Origin: Natribaculum luteum
GTDB taxonomy: Archaea; Halobacteriota; Halobacteria; Halobacteriales; Natrialbaceae
Assembly (NCBI RefSeq): GCF_023008545.1
Contig: NZ_CP095398.1
Coordinates: 496,001-560,000, forward strand
Direction: 5' to 3'
DNA length: 64,000 nt
The position numbers and the translations under genes were made by a program. This document shows positions 1 through 7,519 of the stretch, one piece after another (positions within the stretch are counted from its first letter, which is position 1; every line of letters begins with the position of its first letter). Below the pieces are notes generated by a model that had not been told where the DNA came from, did not search any database, and saw only the letters and a list, made by a program, of their open reading frames with translations.

Positions 1-79
1 GTGCTGATGGAGCGTATAGCGTTGTTTCGAGAACTTCGAGGAGTACCGAGCTACGGCACGTTGTGCTAACTGTACGTGT

Positions 80-1522
80 TTACCCCGAGGGCTCAACAAC
101 CGGCGCAGCCTGATCTCGTGAGATTATCTCGTTGTCGTGGACAACCCGCGTGAGTTCCTCGTATGGGTTGCGTCCCTGCTGGCGCCACGTCGCCAGCAGG
201 GACAAGATCGTCTCGTGAACGAACATTCCACGGTCGTTCCGGAGGGTTCCGATGATTTTCCGCAACACAACCGGTTCACGAAGTGCATTCTCTGCGGCAT
301 TATTCGTCGGTGAGACCGCTGGCTCACCGACGAAGGTGAGCCAGTGGTCGAGGCCACCTTCCAACTTCCCGAGAAGTGTTGCCACTGGTCCGTCGGGCAC
401 TGACCGGTCGATGATCTCTAGCCCTCTCTGCCCTACTCGGTGAACTTCCGCACGTTCACGTTGTGACAAGTCGGTCTCCAGCCGCGCCTGGAGACCGACG
501 TACAACTGCTTGAGTTCGCGGTGGATCGGAATGGCTTCGTCCTGTTTTGCAGCCGCGTCTTCAGCTTCTCGGAGAATGTGTGCCCAACACCGCTGGAGAT
601 TGCTGCTGAAGGCTGGATAGGCCGTCCATCCGTCACAAATGACCGTTCCCGCGAAGTCCTCGCTGAGGACTTCTGCGGGAACATCACTTCCACGACTCTC
701 CCTAACCGCGTACAACGTATGCTGAGATGTCTTGAACGTCCAAATCCACGCCTGCTCACCGTCACGTTTGATCCCTGTTTCATCGATGTGAACCACATCG
801 GCATCTTGGATCTTCCGACGGATCTGCTCGTACTCACAGCGACCGGCGCGCGCAGCGCGCTCGGTCGCGTGCCACGCGGACGCGCCCGAGAGTTCGAGCT
901 CGTGCAGTTGCTCGAAGCGATCAGCGATCTTCCGGTAGGGAAGGCGGTGATCGTACCGTGACAGTGCTGATTGCGCGATGACGTTCACCCCGAACTGCCC
1001 CTCATCGGGGCAGTCGGGGTGAGTCGCAACTGTCTCCGTTCCACAGGAGTCGCACTGGTAGCGGTGGTGGTTGTACTGGGTGACTTCTGGTGGCTGTGGA
1101 TCCGGAATCTCCTCGACGAGTCGGGGGCTAACGCCCACCGACTCGTCGAAGTACTCGCCACACTCAGGACAGCACTCACAGGTAACCTCGACCTCTTCGT
1201 CAGGATCTGGTGAAGAGCGCCACTCTGGGTCGTGACCGTCCTTTCGGCCAGGAGTGCCGCCGTCAGTTCGGACATCGTCGTCTTCGTCGTCCTGCGAGGT
1301 CGGGGACTCGTCGGTCCCCGACCGTCGCTTGCTGGGTGGAGTGTGTGGATTCTCGTACTTCCGTAGGCGTGTTTCGAGCTCTTCGATTCGTTCGTTCTGT
1401 TCCTCGATCCGCTCGTCCTTCTGGTCAAGTTTCTCCTCCAGCTCGTCGATTCGTTCCTCCATCTGGAGAAACCGCGAGAGGAGTTCGTCCTTGGTGAGAT
1501 CGTCCCAGTTCATCGATTCCAC
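80..1522 (-). CDS. IS66 family transposase (TnpC-type)
   Basis: DDE transposase of 480 aa, a normal length for IS66 TnpC. Residues ~5-55 form an acidic, Glu/Gln-rich coiled coil (repeats of EERIEEQNERIEELE). A Ser/Asp/Pro linker follows, then a Cys4-type zinc-binding segment (CECCPECG and CDSCG, ~115-160). The catalytic core shows HIDETG (~247), ICDGWTAYP (~294) and a C-terminal NNAAENALR (~410). The start could be the first ATG or the ATG three codons later (1513), which gives the family-typical MNWDDL. A strong hairpin lies just upstream. Function is inferred from family; the frame is intact, so it may be active. Confidence 0.9.
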   Translation of the reverse strand: MESMNWDDLTKDELLSRFLQMEERIDELEEKLDQKDERIEEQNERIEELETRLRKYENPHTPPSKRRSGTDESPTSQDDEDDDVRTDGGTPGRKDGHDPEWRSSPDPDEEVEVTCECCPECGEYFDESVGVSPRLVEEIPDPQPPEVTQYNHHRYQCDSCGTETVATHPDCPDEGQFGVNVIAQSALSRYDHRLPYRKIADRFEQLHELELSGASAWHATERAARAGRCEYEQIRRKIQDADVVHIDETGIKRDGEQAWIWTFKTSQHTLYAVRESRGSDVPAEVLSEDFAGTVICDGWTAYPAFSSNLQRCWAHILREAEDAAAKQDEAIPIHRELKQLYVGLQARLETDLSQRERAEVHRVGQRGLEIIDRSVPDGPVATLLGKLEGGLDHWLTFVGEPAVSPTNNAAENALREPVVLRKIIGTLRNDRGMFVHETILSLLATWRQQGRNPYEELTRVVHDNEIISRDQAAPVVEPSG

Positions 1523-1548
1523 CTCGGAACGACGACAGCAGGGTCAAC

Positions 1549-1579
1549 GGGATGGTCTCCGCTGCTCGGAGACCATCCC
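1549..1579. repeat. perfect hairpin in IS66 leader
   Basis: GGGATGGTCTCCG (1549-1561) and CGGAGACCATCCC (1567-1579) are perfect 13-bp inverted repeats with a 5-base loop. They lie 27-57 bases upstream of the transposase start, on the side where its leader RNA would be. Such a stem could limit read-in transcription or translation from a flanking promoter. That role is inference; the pairing is directly visible. Confidence 0.6.
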
Positions 1580-1676
1580 TGAAAGGGCATACTCGATCCC
1601 TGCTGACGAACCATGTGTCCCCCACGTGTCGCTATCTACGAGATAGTGACGAAATCAGCCGGGGCTAAACACGTAC

Positions 1677-2305
1677 CAAATACCAAGGTCGACACCTGCC
1701 GTGTTCTCGCCGGGTGACGCTGCGTTGATTTCCACTTCACAGACGACGTGCAACTCCCACCGGCCTTTTCCAGTGGTGTAGACGGCACGCACTTGTTGAA
1801 TGTTCTCCACTTCGGCGTCTGGTGGAGCCTGGTACTCACAGAGGATGAAGTCGCGTCCGTCTTTGTGGTTTTTGCCTTTGCTCAGGCGGATTCGGTCGTG
1901 TTTCGTGTCGTGGCGGATGCCGTTCTGTTTCCACGTCACCGTCGAGCGCGGATGTTCTTCGTGGACTCTGTTGCCATCGTCGTCGTCGTAGTTCTGTTTG
2001 CGGTAGCCCGGTGGGTTGTCCCGGTCGTCGTCGGAGCCGAACCACGAACTGAACGCTCCAGAAAGTTCTTCTAAAACGTTCTGGCTGGACTGGCTATGCA
2101 GTCCCTTGTATTTGGGGTGGGTTTTCAGTTCGCGTTTGAGTTCGTTTTCGTCGGGGATTGTGCCGGTTTCGTCCCACTGTTGGCGGGCGTAGTAGTTCGC
2201 AACGTTCCAGAGTTTGGATGCTGACCATCCGTGTCTATCAAGCGCATCAGCCACTTGCGAGTGGTTCTGGATGCGGCAGACGTAGGTACGGCGTGTCGTC
2301 AACAT
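1677..2305 (-). pseudogene. TnpB (IS200/IS605-type), truncated at the first RuvC motif
   Basis: N-terminal 210 residues of a haloarchaeal TnpB RNA-guided nuclease, close in layout to the complete copy at 13471-14721: TYVCRIQNH start, QSSQNVLEELSGAF, PRSTVTWKQNG and FILCEYQAPPD. The reading ends at AGVDLGI, the first RuvC Asp motif, where the IS66 end begins, and then runs seven foreign codons to a stop. RuvC-II, the zinc finger and RuvC-III are missing, so it cannot act as a nuclease. Its upstream side (2306-2490) holds the element's left end. Confidence is high that this is a truncated TnpB. Confidence 0.88.
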
Positions 2306-2490
2306 CCGGTACTTATTGTTATGAAATCGTGTTATTTAATAGCTGTGGCATATCCTGCCGTGGTGTAACTGGTGGATTGTTTGTCGGAGTGTCGGCTTCA
2401 TCACCCGCCTGTTCAGTCCTCGGTTCCGACCCAAGCGGTCGGAACACTCGTCCTTCACGGGAAGGCGGGTGTATTCGCCTCGATTCTCTA
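2306..2490 (-). mobile_element. left end of IS200/IS605-type element
   Basis: Read on the minus strand, this begins TTATAGAGAATCGAGGCG and runs into a short hairpin built from CCCGCCTTCCCGTGAAGG. The same layout (TTATAGAGA, GCGAGG, GAATAC, GC-rich hairpin) recurs at 25612-25555, so this is a family-specific transposon end. It lies between tnpB and the broken PIN gene, whose reading frame is cut at the TTATAGAG boundary. Confidence 0.6.
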
Positions 2491-2576
2491 TAACATTCGC
2501 CGTTAAGATCGGAGACGAGTTGGAGTTGATCGGCCTTCGCGAGGTAGATTAGCGGTGTACCGTCAAAAACCCACAT
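2491..2576 (-). pseudogene. PIN-domain toxin, 5' fragment
   Basis: The first ~28 codons read MWVFDGTPLIYLAKADQL, the typical start of DUF3368-type PIN ribonuclease toxins (the first catalytic Asp is in VFDGTPL). The frame then enters the left end of the IS200/IS605-type element and becomes meaningless. Only the first of the PIN acidic residues remains, so the toxin is dead. The gene directly follows the antitoxin stop on the same strand, the usual UPF0175-PIN order. Identification rests on a short stretch but the context is strong. Confidence 0.7.
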
Positions 2577-2867
2577 TCACAGGTCCTCGAGATCGTCTTC
2601 GAGGTGATTGTCCGAGACCCACGTGATGTCATGATCTTTCGCGAGTTGGGCAAATTCCCAGACAGACATCTCTGCGAGCTGGGCGCCTTTCGTAAGCGTA
2701 ATCTCATCGGCAGCGAGTCGTTCGAGGGCTTGTTCACGACGCCACTCCTGGAGTCCCTCCGAGAGAAGTTTTCGCACTGCTGTACTCCGATCCAGACGTT
2801 CTTCCTCGAGGTATTCTTCGAGTTCCCCCTCGAGATCATCCGGAACCCGTGTTGATATCGTTCCCAT
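2577..2867 (-). CDS. UPF0175-type ribbon-helix-helix antitoxin
   Basis: 96 aa from the ATG at 2867 (MGTISTRVPDDLEGELEE). The N-terminal half is a ribbon-helix-helix DNA-binding domain (ISTRVPDDL, then DRSTAVRKLL). The C-terminal half has the UPF0175 pattern TLTKGAQLAEMSVWEFAQLA with an acidic tail that would bind the toxin. An in-frame ATG 21 codons further upstream reads through operator-like DNA and is unlikely. In this family the protein neutralises a PIN ribonuclease and represses its own promoter. The partner downstream is truncated by a transposon, so the antitoxin is now an orphan. Confidence 0.75.
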   Translation of the reverse strand: MGTISTRVPDDLEGELEEYLEEERLDRSTAVRKLLSEGLQEWRREQALERLAADEITLTKGAQLAEMSVWEFAQLAKDHDITWVSDNHLEDDLEDL

Positions 2868-2878
2868 GGTGTCTGCTA

Positions 2879-2895
2879 TGTTTACAATGTATACA
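2879..2895. promoter_or_regulatory. operator-like tandem palindromes before the antitoxin
   Basis: TGTTTACA (2879-2886) and TGTATACA (2888-2895) are two adjacent 8-bp palindromic boxes, the second perfect. They start 12 bp upstream of the antitoxin ATG and overlap its AT-rich core promoter. Tandem palindromes of this size suit RHH dimers, so autoregulation is a reasonable inference. Confidence 0.5.
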
Positions 2896-2931
2896 AGTAT
2901 TCTGCTCGTTCTGATTCGGAACGTCACCATC

Positions 2932-3186
2932 GCCGATGAGCGAGAGGTTGTCCCCTTCTGTGGAGTTGGCGCGAAGCGGGTACGTGCCGTCTTTGGCGTG
3001 ACTAGGATGGTTGTAGTCGCCGTACTCGTAGTAGTTCTCCATCGCTTCCAGTGCTCTAGCGACGATGTGCTGCGTCGTGTTTTTCACAGGATCGGCTTCG
3101 TCTTCGAGGCGGGGAGAACGGTCGTTCCAGTCTACACCTTCTCCCGATCGAAATCGATCGTAGACGAATGGATCGCCGTGATAGTC
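2932..3186 (-). pseudogene. internal fragment of a second TnpB-type gene
   Basis: One open minus-strand frame reads HGDPFVYDRF, then VKNTTQHIVARALEAMENYY and DYNHPSHAKDGTYPLRAN. I recognise this as the N-terminal third of a different haloarchaeal TnpB lineage from the copy at 1677-2305. Neither the start nor any RuvC motif is present. The segment abuts the antitoxin promoter on one side and the YbjQ promoter on the other. It is a relic. Confidence 0.65.
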
Positions 3187-3233
3187 CGACTCGAGCGGAA
3201 AATTTAACTACTGTTAACTTAGACATTTTTCAT

Positions 3234-3548
3234 ATGGAGTTCGTCACCACTGAAACGGTCCCCGGTCACGAGATCGAAGAGACGCTCGGTATCGCTCGAG
3301 GCAACACCGTCAGAGCGCGCAACGTTGGCAGAGACATCACACAGAGTATCCGGAACATCACCGGCGGCGAGTTGAAAGCCTACTCCGAACTGTTAAGCGA
3401 CGCCCGCGACGAGGCCCTCGAGCGCATGGCCGACGACGCCCGATCGATGAACGCCGACGCCGTCGTCAACATTCGACTCGAGAGTTCCGAGATCGCAAAC
3501 GGCGGGTCGGAAGTCATCGCGTACGGGACTGCCGTCCGACTGAAGTGA
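3234..3548 (+). CDS. YbjQ/UPF0145 family protein
   Basis: 104 aa. Conserved family features are the start MEFVTTETVPGHEIEETLG, the RARNVGRDITQSIRN segment and the C-terminal DAVVNIRLESSEI...VIAYGTAVRL. The family forms small pentameric alpha/beta proteins of unproven function, sometimes called heavy-metal binding. The ATG at 3234 matches the family start. AT-rich TTTAACTACTGTTAACTTAG lies about 25 bp upstream, consistent with a leaderless haloarchaeal transcript. The next gene starts 53 bp downstream on the same strand. Confidence 0.85.
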   Translation: MEFVTTETVPGHEIEETLGIARGNTVRARNVGRDITQSIRNITGGELKAYSELLSDARDEALERMADDARSMNADAVVNIRLESSEIANGGSEVIAYGTAVRLK

Positions 3549-3601
3549 GTCGGGTCAGTACCGATCGCCCTCGAAGGACGTTGCTGTGACTTCCCCGTCG
3601 T

Positions 3602-4075
3602 ATGGTCGAACGGAGTGATCCAGCCAGAACCGGCGTCAACGCCGGCCGTGTCGTCGGCCTGCTGACTGCGACACTCGCAGTCGTGAGTCTCTTGCAAACC
3701 CAGGCGTCGTTCTACGAGATCGCGACGGCGTTGCTCGATGCGTTCGGGATCGAGTCCAGCCTCTCGGTATCGGCGCTCTTCTGGGGAAACGTCGCCATCG
3801 CGGCGTCCGCTCGGTACGTCGTCGGGTACGTGGTCGGGTCGCTCGTCGGAGTCGTGTACGACTGGCTCGATCGCCCGTCCCTCCCGGTGCTAGTCGGGAT
3901 GGTACTCGTCGTCGGTGTGGTAGATGGGTTCCTCGCCGGCATCGACACACGCAGCGTGGGTATCGGAAGCGCGTACGTCGTCGCCTGGCTCTGTTACGTG
4001 CCCGCGTTCGTCTGGTTGTCCGACGACGACGCCAACGACGTCCGATCGGGCCCTCGACGACTCGGCGACTCCTGA
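3602..4075 (+). CDS. integral membrane protein, unknown function
   Basis: 157 aa with about four hydrophobic segments (residues ~13-35, ~60-85, ~95-115 and ~125-145). It has a short charged N-terminus and an acidic, Arg-containing tail. I do not recognise a family. It follows ybjQ on the same strand at 53 bp and converges on the SpoIIM-like gene with an 8-bp gap. The composition is normal haloarchaeal, so it is probably a real gene. Confidence 0.6.
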   Translation: MVERSDPARTGVNAGRVVGLLTATLAVVSLLQTQASFYEIATALLDAFGIESSLSVSALFWGNVAIAASARYVVGYVVGSLVGVVYDWLDRPSLPVLVGMVLVVGVVDGFLAGIDTRSVGIGSAYVVAWLCYVPAFVWLSDDDANDVRSGPRRLGDS

Positions 4076-4083
4076 TCGAGCCA

Positions 4084-5610
4084 CTAGACGAATCGGAAGT
4101 AGTACGGACTCACGAATCCCTCGACGAGTGCGGCGACTGCGAGCACCAGCCCGATCCCGACGAGCACCCAGAACGCCCGTTCCAGTTCCGTTGCGGCCAC
4201 CGACCGCTCGAGTCGCCCGCGTATCGTCCGCCAGGCGACGACGCCCAGGTGGATGCCGAGTGCGCCGGCGACGACGATCGCCGGGATCTCGAGGATCCCG
4301 TGGGGGATGATGAACGCGATCAGTTCGGGGAGGTCGACCTCGAGACGGGCGTAGATCCCGATAGCAAAGCCGTTGAACGCCAGTGAGGCGGCCGCCGGAA
4401 CGGCGAGTGCGACGCCGGCGTAGGCCGTCGTGAGGGCGACGGTCCAGTTGTTCACGAAAAGCTGGATCGCCGCAGTGGGCGGGAAATGCCCCTCGAGTCG
4501 GGCGGCGATCGACGTTTCGACGACGCCGACGAACGGTCCGGCGAGCAGCCATCCCGTCGCGAAGCCAGCGACTGTGACGGCGACTGCGACGACGTGAACG
4601 CCGGGCGCGTCACGGACGAACGTGGACAGTTCGGCCCAGCCGCGACGGACTCCTGCGGCGAGTTGCGTCCGGAACGTCCGATCCGGTGACGACGGCGGTG
4701 AGATCGAGCCCCGGTATGCGCCGTACAGCGTCGTCTTCAGGAGGTCGAGCGCCGGAAGCACCACCAGTGCGACGACGAGCGAGCCGAGACTCCCGGCGCT
4801 CCCGGCCGAAAGCAGCGAGAAGATGCCGGCGAATCCCACGATAGCAGCGATCGCACTCACGTAGTAGAAGACCGCCTCGACGGGTCGCCGCCGGAGGAAG
4901 CCGAGACTCGCAGCGAGCGACCCGGCGATCCCGCCATCGTCGACGACGACGGCGACCGGGGCGAACGCGAACACGCCCCGGACGGCGGCGACGACGACGA
5001 TCCATAGAACGAACCCCAGCAGTGCGGCGAGGACGCCGATGGCCGTCTCGCCCGTGACGACGACGGTGCCCAGTGCGACTGCCCCTGCGAACAGTGCCGC
5101 CGCAAGCGCCGCCACGATCCACAGGCTCGCCTCGAGGACGAACAGCCCGAGAAACGATAGCCAGTGGCGGCGAACGCCCGCGATCCCCGCCGACAATCCA
5201 CGTTCGTCTCGGAGGCGAGCGTCGCAGGCAGCCAGCTGGCCAGCAGCGACGCCGGTGTGGGCGACGAGAGCCGCGATGACGGTGAAGACGGCCGTAACGG
5301 CGAGGATGCCGACCACGGCCGGCGGGAACAACGCCTCGAGCACCGGGTCGAGGTCGGCCGCCCACTCGGCGAACGCCTCGGGTTGTGCCTCGGGGTCCGG
5401 CGGGGAGAGGTCGCGACTCGCGAGTTCCGCACGGGCCATCTCGAGTCGGCCGGTGGTCTCGAGGTAGAGGTAGCTGACGACGAGACCCAGGAAGGTGCCG
5501 ACGCGGGTGATCGCGGGCACGGCGATCCCGAGCACGTAGAACGGGAGGAGATCGGCGGGACGGCGACGTAACGTCGTGGCGACGGCGGTTACGGCCGCGG
5601 AGAGTTTCAT
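4084..5610 (-). CDS. SpoIIM-like multi-pass membrane protein
   Basis: 508 aa with roughly ten or more membrane segments. The N-terminal ~290 residues are an archaeal membrane domain with repeated Ala/Val-rich helices. The C-terminal ~190 residues carry the stage II sporulation protein M (DUF95) signature: NGFAIGIYARLEV, then FIIPHGILEIPAIVVAGALG. The PHGxxEIPA motif is diagnostic. In archaea the role is unknown; membrane remodelling or vesicle-type functions have been proposed. It starts with ATG at 5610, is monocistronic and divergent from the VOC gene. Confidence 0.82.
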   Translation of the reverse strand: MKLSAAVTAVATTLRRRPADLLPFYVLGIAVPAITRVGTFLGLVVSYLYLETTGRLEMARAELASRDLSPPDPEAQPEAFAEWAADLDPVLEALFPPAVVGILAVTAVFTVIAALVAHTGVAAGQLAACDARLRDERGLSAGIAGVRRHWLSFLGLFVLEASLWIVAALAAALFAGAVALGTVVVTGETAIGVLAALLGFVLWIVVVAAVRGVFAFAPVAVVVDDGGIAGSLAASLGFLRRRPVEAVFYYVSAIAAIVGFAGIFSLLSAGSAGSLGSLVVALVVLPALDLLKTTLYGAYRGSISPPSSPDRTFRTQLAAGVRRGWAELSTFVRDAPGVHVVAVAVTVAGFATGWLLAGPFVGVVETSIAARLEGHFPPTAAIQLFVNNWTVALTTAYAGVALAVPAAASLAFNGFAIGIYARLEVDLPELIAFIIPHGILEIPAIVVAGALGIHLGVVAWRTIRGRLERSVAATELERAFWVLVGIGLVLAVAALVEGFVSPYYFRFV

Positions 5611-5784
5611 ACAGATACGTCAGTGGTCGACTTACTTTATGTTCCTGATGAGTTTGCCACCTGTGAGAAATTCGCCAGGCGACGCTGCCGACGGTGTCAC
5701 TGGAACGAGTCGATCGACAGACGTCGGGACAGCAGTCCGAGCCGTGGACCAGGTATATCCATCACCGCCGACTACTCTGGAGCG

Positions 5785-6411
5785 ATGTCAGACGACGATA
5801 CCGAACATCCCGTAACTGCAACGCCCCCGGAGAGTCCGTTTCGGACGACCGGCACCGACCACGTTACGATCTGGGGATCGAACGCCGAGGATACGATCGC
5901 GTTCTACCGCGACCTTCTCGGGATGGCCCTCGTCTTGCGCCAGCCCAACCTCGACGACCCCTCGCAGACGCACCTGTTTTTCGACACCGGCGACGGACGC
6001 ATCCTCACCGTGTTCGTCAGCGACGACCGACCCTCGAATCAGGGCCGACTGCGAACGCCAGTCGGCGGCGTCCACCACCTCTCGTTTTCGGTCGCCCCCG
6101 AGGACTTCGAGGACGTCGTGGCGGCACTCGAGGAAGACGGCCGTGGCTACAACGTCTTCGATCGCGGCATCTTCCACTCGCTGTACACGAACGACAACAA
6201 CGGTCTGATCGTCGAACTCTCGACCGACAAGTACGACATTCCGGACGATCGACGCGGCGAGGTGCTCGCGACCGCCCAGCGCATCCGCGAGGAAGACGGA
6301 GCCGACTACGCCCACGACAGCCACCTCGAGGCCGCACTCGAGGAACTCGACATCGACGCCGAGGCCTACGACCTCCCAGACGCCTCGAGTGGCGTCGGCG
6401 GCGTCGACTGA
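5785..6411 (+). CDS. VOC (glyoxalase/dioxygenase superfamily) protein
   Basis: 208 aa from ATG 5785 (MSDDDTEHPVTATPPE). A single VOC module covers residues ~20-150: DHVTIWG and YRDLLGMALVLRQ in the first half, GGVHHLSFSV and NGLIVELS in the second. Candidate metal ligands are the His of DHVTI, the His of VHHLSF and the Glu of IVELS. A C-terminal extension rich in Glu/Asp follows. The substrate is unknown. It stands alone between the SpoIIM-like gene and the IS4 remnant. Confidence 0.78.
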   Translation: MSDDDTEHPVTATPPESPFRTTGTDHVTIWGSNAEDTIAFYRDLLGMALVLRQPNLDDPSQTHLFFDTGDGRILTVFVSDDRPSNQGRLRTPVGGVHHLSFSVAPEDFEDVVAALEEDGRGYNVFDRGIFHSLYTNDNNGLIVELSTDKYDIPDDRRGEVLATAQRIREEDGADYAHDSHLEAALEELDIDAEAYDLPDASSGVGGVD

Positions 6412-6604
6412 TACGGTCTGCTGTACCGATGTACCGGTGCAGCCGCAAGACGGTCGCGATTGCACCGGAACTGACGTCCAGTAGTCCGCATGAGTCGCAA
6501 GCCGACTTTCCTCCGCGTGGATCTGATGCCTGCTCGCCACACGAGCCCCAGCGTCGGTTCGTCACCACGAGCAGTTACCATCGACCGCTCCCCACGGCCT
6601 CCGC

Positions 6605-6826
6605 CCTGTCTCTTACCCACAACTCCTCTCGCTGTAGTTCGCCGAGAACCAGACAAAGATGCAGGGCGGTTCAGAGACGACGATCTGATGTAGGTGACGA
6701 GCGTCTCACTGACCGATTGATTCAGGTCGGAGATCGGCTCGGCAGGACACCTGCCGAGTCGATCCCAGACGCGTGCGAAGACTGGGCTACAAAGGCTACG
6801 TACCGATTTTGCGATAGCGAGCGTAT
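6605..6826 (+). mobile_element. left-end remnant of an IS4-family element
   Basis: It begins with CCTGTCTCTTACCCAC, the same terminus as the IS4-type element at 42346. It continues with near-identical sequence (TAGTTCGCCGAGAAC; GTCGGAGATCGGCTCGGCAGG; ACGTACCGATTTTGCGATA). An internal segment of roughly 65 bp is deleted and frame is lost, so the DNA-binding start of the transposase is only a scar. It stops just before the first origin iteron. Confidence 0.75.
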
Positions 6827-6837
6827 AATCGATCTGG

Positions 6838-7483
6838 ACACCCCTCTATCGATGTGATTCCTGGGAACTGTGGGAGAAGTTGTTTAACAAGTGCAACACG
6901 TACACCCCTCTATCGATGTGTTCGATGTCTTTCGAGGGAGGGGGTAGAGAGGGGACGTTCGACGCGACGGGAGTGACGGAGAACGGCTCGAGTCGGCACA
7001 AACACCGGGTAGAGACAGTAGATCGGAAGTAGAAGCGATCCGAGCCGGCATAGCTGAAGGCTGATTTCCTGTTCTTCTTCTAGCTTTCTAGCTAGAACAC
7101 TCACACACACCTCTATCGATGTGTTCGATGTGTTCTGTCGAAGCCAGAATCTCGTCCCTCTATAAAGGACAGATAGACACTCTCTCGACAGATCCTTTCA
7201 CTATAGAAAACTGTGTGTATTACATCCTCAGCTATTCTAACGCTCTTTTCACCTCGTCTGACTATCTGTGATCCTCGTTCACCCGACTTCCTGCCCCCTC
7301 CTCCAACACTTCGAACACTTCGATAGAGGGGTGTCTCATCACCAATTGCACGAATCGCACTATTGTTCACCATACTCAACACTTCGTCGTCGCTTACCGA
7401 ATTAAACGCCGACAATTTACTAATACTGGCGCTGAAGGCCGATTCAACAACTGACTCGGAAGATAACACTTCGATACAGGTGA
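6838..7483 (+). repeat. origin iterons, upstream array
   Basis: Consensus ACACCCCTCTATCGATGTG. Copies sit at 6838-6856, 6902-6920 and 7105-7123, all on the plus strand. A minus-strand copy (7316-7334, ending CGAAGTG) and a degenerate minus-strand copy (~7466-7483) follow. Two copies are trailed by TTCGATGT-like partial repeats. The inverted copies are those nearest the orc1 promoter. Confidence 0.88.
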
Positions 7484-7519
7484 CAACTTTTTTGACCCCT
7501 CACTGAGTGGCCACCTAGC

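Larger units (their letters stand above)
72..1676 (-). mobile_element. IS66-family insertion sequence
   Basis: The outer boundaries are set by an imperfect terminal inverted repeat: GTACGTGTTTACCCCG at the left (72-87) and, read on the minus strand from 1676, GTACGTGTTTAGCCCCGG at the right. The element carries only a TnpC-type transposase; the small accessory genes tnpA and tnpB of many bacterial IS66 members are absent. The right end lies directly against a TnpB gene cut off at its first catalytic motif. The eight bases outside each end (TGCTAACT and CAAATACC) do not match, so the expected 8-bp target duplication is missing and the left flank does not continue the TnpB gene. A later deletion or rearrangement is likely. 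Confidence 0.75.

Noticed and set aside
64-1684. 8-bp target duplication around the IS66 element
   Set aside because: TGCTAACT and CAAATACC do not match, so no duplication is claimed.
5694-6857. 387-codon plus-strand frame across the VOC gene and IS4 remnant
   Set aside because: Arg-rich shadow in the VOC part, and it crosses a transposon boundary.
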